A program made the translations under genes and the position numbers. Below, one piece after another: positions 1-9,980 of a stretch of 11,382 nucleotides of DNA (the stretch's first letter is position 1; each line of letters begins with the position of its first letter). Origin of the DNA: Krasilnikovozyma curviuscula (Eukaryota > Basidiomycota > Tremellomycetes > Cystofilobasidiales > Mrakiaceae). The stretch lies in NCBI GenBank assembly GCA_014825775.1, contig MVAQ01000375.1, forward strand, positions 1-11,382, in the 5' to 3' direction. A model generated the notes under the pieces. That model had not been told where the DNA came from. It ran no database searches and saw nothing but the letters and a program-made list of their open reading frames with translations.

Positions 1-530
1 GTAGCCTTGAGATGATCATGTACGGCGGCTACAAGTTCGTTGGGTAAGTCGGCTTACCTCTCGAAAACTTCACCGTTTGCTTTACTAATGGGATAGCATT
101 GCATCACAGTATTATTGTGACTCTTCTGGTCGGCTTGTTGAACCCCAGTGCATGGATTTATTATTCTGTGTTCTTCTATGTTGTTTTGGCGAACGGATTT
201 TTCTTGGTGAGAACGAGCTGCTCCATCCGTGTCAGCGTTCTTTATACTGATGCATCTTCTGACACTGTCCTCGATTTAGCTACGTTCTTTGAAGTTCGTT
301 GTACTTCCAGATGCTTCAACGACTCCTGTGAATGTTTCTGCATCTATTAGCCACACAATATCTCATGCCCAGAGAACGACTCGAGTCTACTTTTTGTTCT
401 TCATTGCAATAGCTCAGGTGTGTTCCATTTCATCAGTCTCTAAATCATTCTTAAGAATGTCAAGCGTTAGTGTCTTACTCACTTACATTTGTTGCAGCTG
501 TTTTTGATGTCGCTTCTTGTGTGGGTTTAG
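1..530 (+). CDS. YIF1: YIF1-family ER-Golgi membrane protein, 3' end (partial)
   Basis: This is the C-terminal part of a YIF1 homologue, a multi-pass membrane protein that in other fungi partners YIP1 in ER-to-Golgi vesicle transport. The exons are <1-43, 110-206, 280-417 and 498-530. The first complete codon is at 3-5, and introns of 66, 73 and 80 nt keep the frame, giving 102 residues before the TAG at 528-530. What is visible is YGGYKFVG leading into a hydrophobic span, a second span (YYSVFFYVVLANGFFL), the motif LRSLKFVVLPD, then a basic QRTTR stretch and a last hydrophobic helix (VYFLFFIAIAQ, LFLMSLLVWV) that ends the protein. GYKYVG-like, LR..LPD and terminal-helix features match my recollection of YIF1A/YIF1B and yeast Yif1. 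The N-terminal half lies beyond the window. POL3 follows on the same strand. Confidence 0.85.
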
Positions 531-793
531 AGTGAGGAGGAAGACCAAAATTACTTCAAGGGTCTGCTGGCGCTTTGTGGATTGCGCGATACAATTAATT
601 TCCCCTCACCACAATTTGGTTGAATATGCTTAAAACATTGATGCAGAAAACCGGCAAGAAACAAATGGCGATATAAATGTTAAAAAAAAAAGGACTTAAA
701 TTTCTTCGCGTGAAGCTTGAAGGTCACTTTACTTTGTGAACCATCACTCCCCTCACTCTCAGCCCCTTACCTCCACCTACATACCATCTAAGG
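531..793 (+). promoter_or_regulatory. YIF1-POL3 intergenic region (YIF1 3' UTR and POL3 promoter)
   Basis: These 263 bp between the YIF1 stop and the POL3 start contain no gene. Visible elements are a TATA-like TATAAAT at 672-678, a run of ten A at 682-691, a CGCG-containing site at 706-711 (TCGCGT, 83 bp before the ATG), and a pyrimidine-rich tract at about 738-785 just before the start codon. Such CT-rich leaders are common before fungal start codons. Transcription start and polyadenylation sites cannot be placed from sequence alone. Confidence 0.5.
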
Positions 794-3700
794 ATGTCGG
801 TCTCAGTTGGTAAGGAAAATATTAGTCCAGAGTGAGTTCAAACTAGCCGAGTTCAATGATCCTGTCCTCCATCGAATCGACGCGTCTTGCTGATTTGAAC
901 ATGTGGGACTCTTAGTGAGTTTCCTGAAAGCTCTCTCCCAGCCACTAAGAAGAGGAGGGTAATTAAAGGAGGAGGGGAACAGCAGGAGAGTTTTACTGAA
1001 GTGCTCAGAAGACTCGAAGAGAAGGGTAACTCGAATGGCATTGGTAAGCTCTGACCGCTTGTCCGTTCCTTTGCCAACAAATTAGCCTTGATCAATAACA
1101 CTTCTTGGTTCTCATCCAAAGAATCGGGAGATGTCAAACAGGTGTGGGCTAGAGAGAAGCTTCCAAACATCGATACAAAGCGTGATAGCATCGGTAAGTT
1201 CGATACCACCGTTGAACTAGTTTGACCCTTCCCGTTATTCACTACCGCTACGAACGTCCATGCCGTTCTCAATGTATCAGTATTCCAGCAAATCGACATT
1301 GAAGAATTTCTAGAGCCAGGAAGTGGGCCAAGTCTGAGAGTTTTCGGTGTCACAAAGGTGCGTGTTCTCAGACCCCGGCGAAGCTTGCTTCAAGGGTAGA
1401 GTGGTTAGCGTGGATTTTACTTCTGACAATATCATGAATTACAGGGTGGAAACTCAGTCATGGTTCACGTTCACTCATTCCTACCTTACATCTACATTGC
1501 TGCTCCGCGAGGTTTCCAAAATTCAGATTGTGAACCCTTTGGCGATGCTATCAACGTGAGTTATACTGCTGAACCACAAGCATAACAGCTCATTGATCTG
1601 CGTAATTACTTCGTTGATGTTCAAGGCTGCTATCAACTTCTCCACTCGTGCAGTCGTCAGCACCAAGATAGTAATGAAGCGATCGCTTTGGGGCTACAAA
1701 GGCGATGAGATGAACGCTTTTATCAAAGTCACTCTTGCTGATCCTAAACAAGTTGCTAAAATTAGAGGTAAGTCTATTCTACGATCGTGATTCCTGTGCG
1801 ATTGCTCATTTGCTGGTCGTTGCGTTTTGAAGGCAATCTCGACAGGGGAGAGTTCCAATATAAGGACATGTTCGACGGCCCAGTCACTTCTTATGAAAGC
1901 AACATCGCTTACACTTTACGTTTCATGATTGACAAGAAGGTGAGTCAAGTCATCTGACCATCGATTCTGTTATGCGTTCATATTGAAGCCCTTTCGTTCT
2001 TCATGGGAAGGTCACTGGCATGAACTGGCTCGAATGCCCAGGCGGAACTTACAAAGTACGAGGGGCTAAGCAACAAGTTTCGAAGTGCCAATTGGAAATA
2101 GACATGCCGTGAGTTGTTGAGTTGTTACCCGCTCCGGACACCCATTTGTCATTCTAACCTAGTGTGCCTCCTCTTTCTTTCCGCGCAACGCTAATAGAGC
2201 TGATGCTCTTATTTCTCATGCGCCAGAAGGAGAATGGTCTACGGTTGCCCCTCTTCGCATCCTCAGTTTTGATATTGAATGCGCTGGTAGAAAAGGCGTC
2301 TTTCCTGAAGCTCAAATTGATCCAGTGATCCAGATAGCCAATATGGTCACGAAACAAGGTGAGTCACCACCAAATAACTAACGAAATTGCGGTGACTATA
2401 ATTACTGACATGACGCCAAAACGAAAACAGGGGAGTCAAAACCGTTCATTCGCAACGTATTCACGCTCAACACTTGCTCTCATATCGTTGGATCTGAAGT
2501 TCTCAGCTTTGAGCTTGAAAAGGACCTCTTAAAAAAATGGGCAGCTTTCATTGATGAAGTAGATCCAGATGTCGTCATTGGATACAACACGACCAACTTC
2601 GATTTGCCATATTTGCTCGATCGCGCCAAAGCTCTCAAAGTTCAGGAATTTCCCTACTTGGGAAGGTTTGCTAGTAAGCGTCGAGCTCATCGTATGTCTA
2701 AGATTGATACTGGCTCATTATCAATTCACAGGTGTCAAGACAGAAGCGAAGGATTCGCATTTTAGCTCCAAGGCCTATGGCAACAGAGACTCCAAAAACA
2801 TCAACTTAGATGGACGTCTACAACTGGACATTCTTGCTGTTATGCAGAGAGACTATAAGCTGAGAAGTTACACCCTCAACGCCGTGTGTGCTCACTTCCT
2901 GGGTGAACAGAAGGAGGAGGTCCATTACTCAATCATCACAGACCTCCAAAATGGGGATGCTGATTCGCGAAGACGTCTCGCTGTATATTGTTTGAAGGTC
3001 TACTCCGTTCTCCTTGCTTTGTCAGATTTCACTAATTGAGTGTTGCTGACGCTTCCCTTGTTTACAGGACGCATATCTTCCTCAGCGTTTGATGGACAAA
3101 CTGATGTGTTTCGTGAACTACACTGAAATGGCTCGTGTCACTGGTGTTCCTTTCAACTATCTCTTGTCTCGTGGTCAGCAAATTAAAGTCGTCTCCCAGC
3201 TCTATCGTAAAGCCAACGAGGAGAACTATGTCGTCCCGGCTATGAAAAGCGAAGGTGCGTTGTTCGCAGGGACAACTAGCTTTGCACTGTGCCATCAGGC
3301 TGGATATTGAAATAAATACTAAATCCTGTTTCCTTTGTTGTATCAATCAGGCTCTGAGGACGTCCAGTACGAAGGTGCAACCGTCATTGAGCCAGAAAGG
3401 GGTTATTACGACGTGCCCATCGCGACTTTGGATTTTGCTTCTCTGTATCCTTCAATTATGATGGCTCATAACCTTTGTTACACCACTTTGTTGGACAAAT
3501 TTACTATCGACCGCCTGAAGCTCATTAAAGATGAGGATTACATCCAAACTCCCAACAAAGGTGGGCGTCGTAGCTTTTTGCTGACAGAGCAATCCGTCAC
3601 TGACTCTTTCTGAGAAGATTTCTTTGCGACTACTAAACGTCGAAAAGGCCTCTTAGCAATTGTTCTAGAAGACTTACTTGGAGCTCGTAAGAAGGCGAAG

Positions 3701-5550
3701 GCGGACTTGAAAGTCGAGAAAGATCCCTTCAAACGGGCAGTGCTTGACGGCCGACAGCTGGCTCTCAAAGTAGGTGCACCTTTCTATTTCTCATAAGTTT
3801 AATCGTGTGCGGTCCACTGACTTCTTTTTGCAGATTTCGGCTAATTCTGTGTATGGTTTCACTGGTGCAACCATCGGTAAACTTCCTTGCTTGGCGATCT
3901 CATCCAGTGTTACTGCATATGGGCGAGAAATGATTGAGTTCACTAAATCGGAAGTAGAAAAGGAATATTCTATGGAGAATGGCTACGATAACGACGCGAA
4001 AGTCATTTACGGCGACACTGACTCGGTTATGGTCAAGTTTGGATGTCAAGATATAGAAACGGCAATGCAACTCGGTAAGGTCAATCGAGTTTCCGTTGTT
4101 TCACTAGGTTGCTGAACTATCTCAACTATCTTTTCTTGTGGGCTGATAGGGAGTGAAGCAGCAGATTTGATTTCTCAGAAGTTCATACGCCCCATTAAAC
4201 TGGAATTTGAAAAGATATACTTTCCGTACTTGCTCATCAACAAGAAACGATACGCTGGTCTTTACTGGACGAAGCCCGAAAAGCATGATAAGATGGACAC
4301 GAAGGGTATCGAAGTGGGTGTTTCATTTTTTCTTTCCCTCTGTGAGCACTGATTCACCGACGCTGATGATTGGTATTCTATTGCGGTGTAGACTGTCCGT
4401 CGAGATAATTGCAGACTTGTTCAGACGGTGATTGAGACATGTCTACACAAAATGCTGATTGAAAGAGACGTGAGGGGTGCTGAGGAGTAAGAAAACTTTT
4501 CCTATTTGAGCTTTCTTTGCTGTTACCGGGCTACTGACAGACTCTTTCGATTCCGTGGTTAGATACACTAAGCAAGTAATATCTGACCTTCTCCAAAACA
4601 AAGTGGATATGTCCCAGCTCGTCATCACGAAGGCGCTTTCCAAGACCGACTATGCTGGTAAACAAGCTCATGTTGAGTTGGCTGCTCGAATGAAGCAGAG
4701 AGACGCTGGTTCAGCTCCATCTTTGGGAGATCGTGTTGCATATGTTATTATAAAGGGGATCAAGGGTACGTCATCTACTATCAATATTGTGGAGATGCTG
4801 CTCACCGTGTAACACATTTTTGACCAGGTGCGGCGGCATACGAGAAGTCAGAGGATCCTATCTATGTTCTGGATAACAATATTCCAATAGATACCAGATA
4901 CTATCTGGAAAACCAGCTGTCCAAACCTCTTCTCAGAATTTTTGAGCCGATTCTTGGTGCTAAAGCGAATTCCCTGCGTAAGTACTACTCCGCACATTAC
5001 GAAATTCTTGACCAATATCAACTGATTCAAAATGTGTACTGTTACAAAGTTTCTGGAGATCACACACGTACCATCAGCATTGCAACCCCCACAATAGGCG
5101 GGTTGATGAAGTTCGCTGTTCGCAGTGTTACGTGCCTGGGTTGTAAAACTCCTTTGAGAAAACCAAACAGCGGTAATGCCTTTTTTTCTTGTCAATTCTG
5201 GTTGTCTTGTGTGTTGATTATGTTACGCTCTTCTCACACAGACGGTGCCGTCTGCGAAAACTGTCGACCTCGAATTGGAGAGCTCTATCAAAAGCAGGTA
5301 AGTCTCACTCCTGGGTCCCAATTTGCATCACCATTTACTAATGATTGTTCAATAGCTTGTTCAAACGTCACATCTTCAGGTTAACTTTGCTCGTCTCTGG
5401 ACTCAATGCCAACGATGCCAAGGTTCGCTTCATCAAGATGTGCTGTGCTCATCTAAGGACTGTCCAATTTTCTACATGAGAAAGAAAGCTCAAAAAGATG
5501 TGGCCGATTCTATGTCGACGTTAGACCGATTCGCAGACGAGCAGTGGTAG
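794..5550 (+). CDS. POL3: DNA polymerase delta catalytic subunit, complete, 22 exons
   Basis: This is the B-family replicative polymerase that extends Okazaki fragments with PCNA in the nucleus. Exons: 794-831, 916-1043, 1086-1193, 1281-1357, 1445-1555, 1626-1767, 1833-1939, 2011-2108, 2198-2358, 2431-2673, 2732-2997, 3068-3254, 3351-3560, 3615-3769, 3834-4074, 4150-4313, 4392-4486, 4563-4765, 4828-4977, 5050-5172, 5242-5297, 5356-5550. They sum to 3258 nt (1085 aa), the family's usual length. A basic KKRR at 24-27 may be a nuclear signal. Exo I is FDIEC (D295, E297), Exo II NTTNFD (D381), Exo III YCLKD (Y490, D494). Polymerase motif A is [10 protein letters not shown] (D583), motif [10 protein letters not shown] (K677-G685), motif C YGDTDS (D738, D740). 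CysA is C990/C993/C1007/C1010; CysB, the Fe-S cluster site, is C1039/C1042/C1052/C1057. No catalytic residue is missing. The first exon (12 codons) is the least certain, but its phase 2 donor fits exon 2 exactly. The acceptor at 1624-1625 is chosen by frame; nearer AG sites lead to a stop. Confidence 0.95.
880..885. promoter_or_regulatory. ACGCGT hexamer (MCB-like) in POL3 intron 1
   Basis: ACGCGT is the MluI cell-cycle box bound by MBF in yeasts, where it drives G1/S expression of replication genes. Here it lies inside the first intron of POL3 (832-915), about 90 bp after the start codon. A related WCGCGW site (TCGCGT, 706-711) lies upstream of the start. A hexamer this short is expected a few times by chance in a window of this size, so the role is conjecture. 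Confidence 0.2.
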
Positions 5551-5663
5551 CGGTCTGAACCGTTTTTGATACATGTTATTATGATGTTTGTACCCCTCTG
5601 TACCATTTCCAACTACGATAATTTCACGACACTGTTTGCGTTCAAAAATTCTGCGACACAGCG
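5551..5663 (+). other. POL3 3' flank
   Basis: These 113 bp follow the POL3 stop codon and presumably hold its 3' UTR. They are AT-rich with TTATTATGATG-like sequence, but no clear AATAAA signal is seen. The next possible start codon is at 5664. Confidence 0.3.
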
Positions 5664-7100
5664 ATGCGTGGTAGTGAAAGTGACTGGGATCGTTGCGTTC
5701 CCGACGGTGGTCCTCAGGTAAGTTGTGAGGTGACGGCGCCCAGATCGAATTTTCATCATTACCCCTTCCTCTTATTCAGAACGAGGAAGCAGGCAGTCAG
5801 CTCACACGTACTTTAACTCACAGACCTTCCGTCGACGACATGAGTTACCTGCAGCAGCACAGAAAGAACACGATAAGTACCATTGGGGTATCAGTATTCG
5901 GAAAAGCCATGGGTACGGAAACTAAAACTAAAATGCCAAACGCACAAGGCCTCTGAGCACTTCTCTATCGCTTTTCCCCAGTAGTTGGACGTGTTCAAAC
6001 ATGTAAGTATTTGGATCTAATGAGGCCATAGATCTTGAGCTTCCAGGACCAAATACGCGACAGTCAATAACAGCGTTGCGTTAGACTCCACTGGATTTTT
6101 CGGAAAAGGCCATGGTCTCATTCCCCAAGGTACAACCGCGCAACTTTGAACAATTTCTCACTGTTACCATTTCAGCAGGTGAAAGCTCCAGACGACAATT
6201 ATATCACTGATTTTACTCTTCATTCTCTGCAGCACTTCACCAACACACTTCAACGGTCAACCACTCCGAAGGGCAGCTGTGCTTCTGTTGACGGTTGCAA
6301 TCTACTCTACAGTACTAAGTCCACCATTCTTTAGAGTTAAAACTCTATCTCTTTTTGTTATATATTCTCTTGGGATCGAAGAGGTGCTTGCTCTGCCTAG
6401 TCCTGTTCGCGACCCAGTCGTAGCTCTCGCAAAGGAAACAGAACTTCTCAAAGTAGCTCTGCCCTCATCAACTGCACTGGATCAAGACGAATCATTCCCT
6501 GTCGAAGCAGAAAGTCTAACTGAAGAACCAGTCACATCGCCGCCCCGCCAACAGCTCATGAACTCGAACTTCTCAGCTAGTTGAACTGACTCCCTAAAAT
6601 CCCTGAAAATGAAGCTCCCGAAAACAAGATTACTGAAGTCAACAAGGTCTTGAACGGGTGTCCTCCCTGACTCCCTTCGATCGTGGTGATAATGAACTTG
6701 ATATGTCTCAATTATGAAAGGCAAATTGATTTCGCGACAACAGATTCTAAGTTCGTAACAGATTTGCCTCCTTTCGTTGAATTCCAGTTAAGCACAAGCA
6801 TACAGCCCAGCCCCCTTACGCATCACAGCTGAACTGTTTCTGGGAATGAGCTCCGCAGGCTGGAATCCGCAACCGAGTCGCCTGTCTCGGAAGTATGAAA
6901 CAATGGACTCAAGCGTTCCACGTCTTGCTCACTGATGAAAAGCCAGTTTTAATTCAAAGATTAATTCAGATAGTGGTTCTAAGGCCAGTTCTATGGAGCA
7001 GGCGAGTTTCTCTCTCACTTGAAGTCAACCGTCAACCTAGCACTCACGTAAACTCTTCAACAGACAACACCCTACTTGCACAAATACTGCCACTTCAACA
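5664..7100 (+). pseudogene. Unrecognised split gene, apparently decayed
   Basis: Coding-like pieces run through this stretch but do not form one frame. The opening is credible: exons 5664-5717, 5780-5912 and 5982-6002 join in phase across well-formed introns (GTAAGT...TTCAG, GTACGG...CCCCAG) and give a hydrophilic start (MRGSESDWDR...) containing HRPSVDDMSYLQQHRK. The next open piece, about 6048-6129 (KYATVNNSVALDSTGFFGKG), is out of phase by one base if the normal acceptor at 6045-6046 is used. Later pieces are a hydrophobic segment and an acidic, proline- and serine-rich tail at about 6279-6581, then short segments at 6593-6670, 6742-6834 and 6835-6897, each ending in a stop and each in a shifted frame. 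The protein-like composition (Ser, Thr, Glu, Pro) suggests a gene that lost constraint, since the neighbouring POL3 has no such breaks. I do not recognise the family. A real gene with introns I failed to place is the main alternative. Confidence 0.4.
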
Positions 7101-7135
7101 CTGCAACCACTCACACTGAAATCACTGGATTGATA

Positions 7136-8787
7136 ATGCAGGCTCTCCGCAGAGACTTGAGGGACGGGTAAGTGCCTTACTTGTCTCATCACCTAGACAA
7201 CTGCACTTTTTGCTCACAGTGTCTCAACGTAGACCGATACTTGCAGCTAGTTGGATCAACATGTCGCTGTTCACTCTTGAGTAAGTGCCCTAGTTAAATG
7301 GTCATCATTATCAAGGATAAACTTACGCTTGCTTGGTGCGGTCCCAGATTGGATTGTTATCCGCCAAGCACTACTTTCAAAACTCAAAGAAAGATCACTG
7401 GAGTAAGAAACTAATTGTCTGTACACTCCTACTTCTGGACTTGACTGCCGTGATGGGAAACTTAGCGCATGTGTATCTGGGTATATTCTCCCTCCTGCAG
7501 TCCTGCTCCTCCTCCGCGACTACGATTTGGGTTGCTGAATCCGCTCGTCTTTTCGAAATAGTGTCGATAACGAATTTTGGAAACGAACTGTTTGCTGAAA
7601 CAGGTCATTGGCCAGGGCTAATGATCATAGCCTTGACTGGGTTGACCCAGTTAATGTTAGATATCTCCTCTTCATTTAAAGTTTCGGCGGCACCTAATCT
7701 AACTTTCCATTTTTTTTTTTTTTTTTCTAATATTTACCTCCAAACAATAGTGTTCAGATGTTTCTCGCAGCTCGAATCTGGGGTCTCTCGAAGAAGAACA
7801 AGTTCCTGTTAGGAATCATTGGTTCACTCGCACTCTTCTCGAGCTGTGCAGCCTTTGTAGCTGTTTATGCACTGACGCTGTTCGCTGAACTAGGGACCCA
7901 AGCAATCTCAATCGCTTGGCTCAAAATAAGTGTGAGTCACGGCAACGATGGCGTTGAGAACCTCCCTTGCTGACCTTGGTACCCCTTCCGCCATTAGTTG
8001 TCTTGTTGGTTTGCCGGCTCGTAAGTGGGATCGAATCTTGTTTGAATTCTTGACTGACTTTCATTCCCCTCCATATAGCGCTGGAACTGATATTCTTATC
8101 TCGTTGAGCTTGGTATTTTATCTGCGTATGCTTAATAGGAGTAGTGGGTGTGAGACATTTCGCTCTACGGAAACGTAAGTAGTCTCACTCATTTACCGTT
8201 GACACCATTCTCATCTTGAACCCCTCTTCTTCACAGTCTGATTAACAAGCTGATGATTGCGAGCTTAGAAACCGGAGCTGTCACCAGCGTTGCAGCGACC
8301 ATTGCTCTTCTCTTCGACTTGACGCCTCTTGTGAACACGAATTTGGCGGCAGCAATGGGATTCTTCGTAGGGGTCAGTTATAAACCTTTGTGTAAGATCA
8401 GTACTGATTTGATCCTGGCAATCTGACTCTTGTGATTTTATTTTATTTTCAATCTGCCGTCTTCCTTAAAAACAAAACAAAACAAAAAAATAGCGACTCT
8501 ATTCCCTCTGTCTCATCTTTACCTTCAACTACACCCATACACTAAGCCAAAGAAAAGCAAACGCCATGTTTCTACCGAGTACGGCATTTTCTCCCTTGAG
8601 TCAAGGACCATCTTCGTCCTTGAACCGGGCAAATCAACTTTCTTCAAAAGGTCACTCTGAAGTCTCACCCCACTTTGACCTTTCAGTGGCCTCGGGAGTA
8701 GGTTGCATAGAATACAACAAGGACAAGAGCGTGATTCGGTTTGATGGGATGGGAACCTCCTCGAAAGACTCGTCTGGTCAGTTTTAG
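7136..8787 (+). CDS. DUF6534-type seven-helix membrane protein
   Basis: The gene belongs to a large agaricomycete membrane protein family of unknown function. Exons: 7136-7167, 7233-7280, 7348-7480, 7562-7649, 7751-7931, 7998-8020 (23 nt), 8079-8174, 8237-8372, 8494-8787, about 343 residues. The family hallmarks are in order: a GPIL opening helix (GPILAASWINMSLFTL), a second helix (LIVCTLLLLDL), WPGLMIIALTGLTHVQMFLAARIW, a fourth helix (FLLGIIGSLALF), SCWFAGSAGTDILISLSLVFYL, LINKLMIASLETGAVTSVAA, and a last helix ending RLYSLCLIFTF. A polar tail of about 80 residues follows. All junctions are in phase except exon 2 to exon 3: exon 2 ends in phase 2 (donor GTAAGT at 7281) but exon 3 opens in phase 0 after the only reasonable acceptor (7346-7347). 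One base is therefore lacking, from a mutation, an assembly error, or a splice I did not find. The gene is either a fresh pseudogene or functional with a misread base. Confidence 0.75.
7710..7726 (+). repeat. 17-nt poly-T tract in intron 4 of the DUF6534-type gene
   Basis: An uninterrupted run of T lies in the 101-nt intron 7650-7750, about 25 nt before its acceptor. It may act as an extended polypyrimidine tract. Such runs are length-variable and prone to sequencing error. Confidence 0.9.
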
Positions 8788-8795
8788 GCCTTCTC

Positions 8796-9345
8796 TCAAG
8801 TACATGTCGACCACTTAGCCTCGTTTATTTCGTCATCTAGAGGCTTATCCGGATCATGATGTCGTTCTTCGTGAAACCTCAGAACAAATGTTGTATCCCG
8901 TCGGAGACAAAGTAGATTAAACGCATTGCTGGCATTGTAGTGAAATGAACATTTCTCTGTTACACGTTTAAACTCATTGTCCTGAAGCAATGAGGTAAAG
9001 AGAAAGCCTCAAGAATACAGACAAAAGCTACGCGCACTTGCCCTTCTGGTCTCAGATCCTTACCGCTTGCAAAATCTTAAGCTTTTGCTCCCATGCCTCT
9101 CTTTAGAACGCTCAATCTGAAAATTGCAATCGTGGTGTAGATCCATCCATCCAGCCCTTCACGCACAACCCTCGCATTCCTTTCGTTGATTACATCTTCT
9201 TTGGCACTTTTTCTTCGCTTCGTTTTTCTAAAATTAGGCTAGTTTAAGTGTTAATAAATACTGGATTGGGCTTTAAGAAAATGTATAAAGCTTCTTGGTA
9301 CGTGACAAATACAAAAGTAAACAACAGCAGCAATAACCAAGACAT
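8796..9345 (-). CDS. Small unrecognised protein with a hydrophobic N-terminus
   Basis: I do not recognise the family. Reading the - strand from the ATG at 9345-9343, exon 1 (9302-9345) encodes MSWLLLLLFTFVFVT, a signal peptide or membrane anchor. The donor at 9301 and acceptor at 9228 (TTTTAG) join in phase 2 to exon 2, which opens with a basic cluster (KTKRRK) and then a charged stretch (EDVINERNARV). Two readings follow. Without further splicing the frame stops at 9079-9077, giving 64 residues. With two more introns (9097-9166, donor GTGCGT; 8982-9063, GTAAGG...TTCAG) exons 9167-9227, 9064-9096 and 8796-8981 all join in phase and give 107 residues, ending in a charged tail (FHEERHHDPDKPLDDE). 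I favour the longer form because its last intron has strong sites and exon 4 is open for 61 codons, but its second intron uses an unusual GAG acceptor. A TATATA lies 85 bp upstream. Confidence 0.5.
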
Positions 9346-9429
9346 CACGCCACACCAGACAGAATCCAGAAACTAAAAATAAAAACTAAAGAAAGACGGT
9401 CATCCCAGGTTAGGTTAAGTTTTAATAAA

Positions 9430-9435
9430 TATATA
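9430..9435 (-). promoter_or_regulatory. TATA-like element upstream of the - strand small gene
   Basis: TATATA within an AT-rich stretch (9421-9437) lies 85 bp before the start codon at 9345 on the - strand, a plausible position for a fungal TATA box. It is the only such element near that start. Support is positional only. Confidence 0.3.
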
Positions 9436-9506
9436 ATGCCGTGTGACGACCGGAGTCGTCCACGATTGGATGTTCTGCCCAGTCGCGAGAACGGAGAAGC
9501 CACAAA

Positions 9507-9539
9507 TTCGCGAGGAGGGCAGCACGACCCTCTCGCGAA
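9507..9539. repeat. Imperfect palindrome in the left part of the TIR element
   Basis: The arms TTCGCGAGGAGGG (9507-9519) and CCCTCTCGCGAA (9528-9539) are complementary apart from one extra base in the left arm, with an 8-nt loop. They contain two of the TCGCGA sites. Confidence 0.7.
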
Positions 9540-9948
9540 GAGTACAACCGCAATTTTATTAATTTATTATCTAAGTTCGGTTTGTTTATCATTTATCATT
9601 TACTCTCAGATCCAGCTTAATACTTACAAATAAAACTTATGAGCTGCTCCCTTTTAGTGGGGCTTGAAAGAAATTGGTGAACAGTTCTCACAAGATTGGA
9701 AAGGGAAAGGGCAGTTTGAAATTTCAGGGGTATTGTGACAAAGAACCAAAAAAGTTGAGCGTCTTCTGCGTCCGAAACCACTGATTCTCAGCAGGTTGAG
9801 TGCCCTTTCACGCCAGCAATTCCACGCAAAAGCTTTCTGAGAATGGGTGGACAACAGGAGGAGCTAGTAGTGACATCAGATAGGTCTAAATACTGAATCA
9901 GAAATAGCGTCCCCCTCGCGAAAGGGATAGCATAAAAAATTAAAAAGC

Positions 9949-9980
9949 CGTCCCAGTGGCGAAAATTCGCGACTGGGACG
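9949..9980. repeat. 32-nt near-perfect palindrome in the right part of the TIR element
   Basis: The left half CGTCCCAGTGGCGAAA and right half ATTCGCGACTGGGACG pair at 14 of 16 positions with almost no loop. The CCAGTSGCGA core is the same as in the terminal repeats, so the element carries at least four copies of this core in both orientations. Confidence 0.8.

Noticed and set aside
795..822. KEN tripeptide at residues 7-9 of POL3 (APC/C degron-like)
   Set aside because: Three residues in a poorly conserved N-terminus are too little to support a degron.
853..1353. A 166-codon open frame on the - strand
   Set aside because: It is antisense to POL3 exons 2-4, whose + strand reading gives a phase-consistent conserved polymerase N-terminus; the antisense product has no recognisable feature.
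1581..1588. CATAACAG as the acceptor of POL3 intron 5
   Set aside because: Although it looks like a good acceptor, using it in phase leads to a stop at about 1706. The AAG at 1623-1625 restores the conserved [11 protein letters not shown] frame.
5356..5379. Possible alternative acceptor at 5378-5379 in the last POL3 intron
   Set aside because: It would drop 8 residues in frame. The TAG at 5353-5355 follows a good TACTAAT branch site and gives the family's usual spacing between CysA and CysB.
9242..9431. Similar sequences at 9242-9260 and 9413-9431 (both ending TTAATAAATA)
   Set aside because: Seventeen of 19 bases agree, but both are AT-rich and low in complexity; one is in an intron and the other near a promoter, with no evident shared role.
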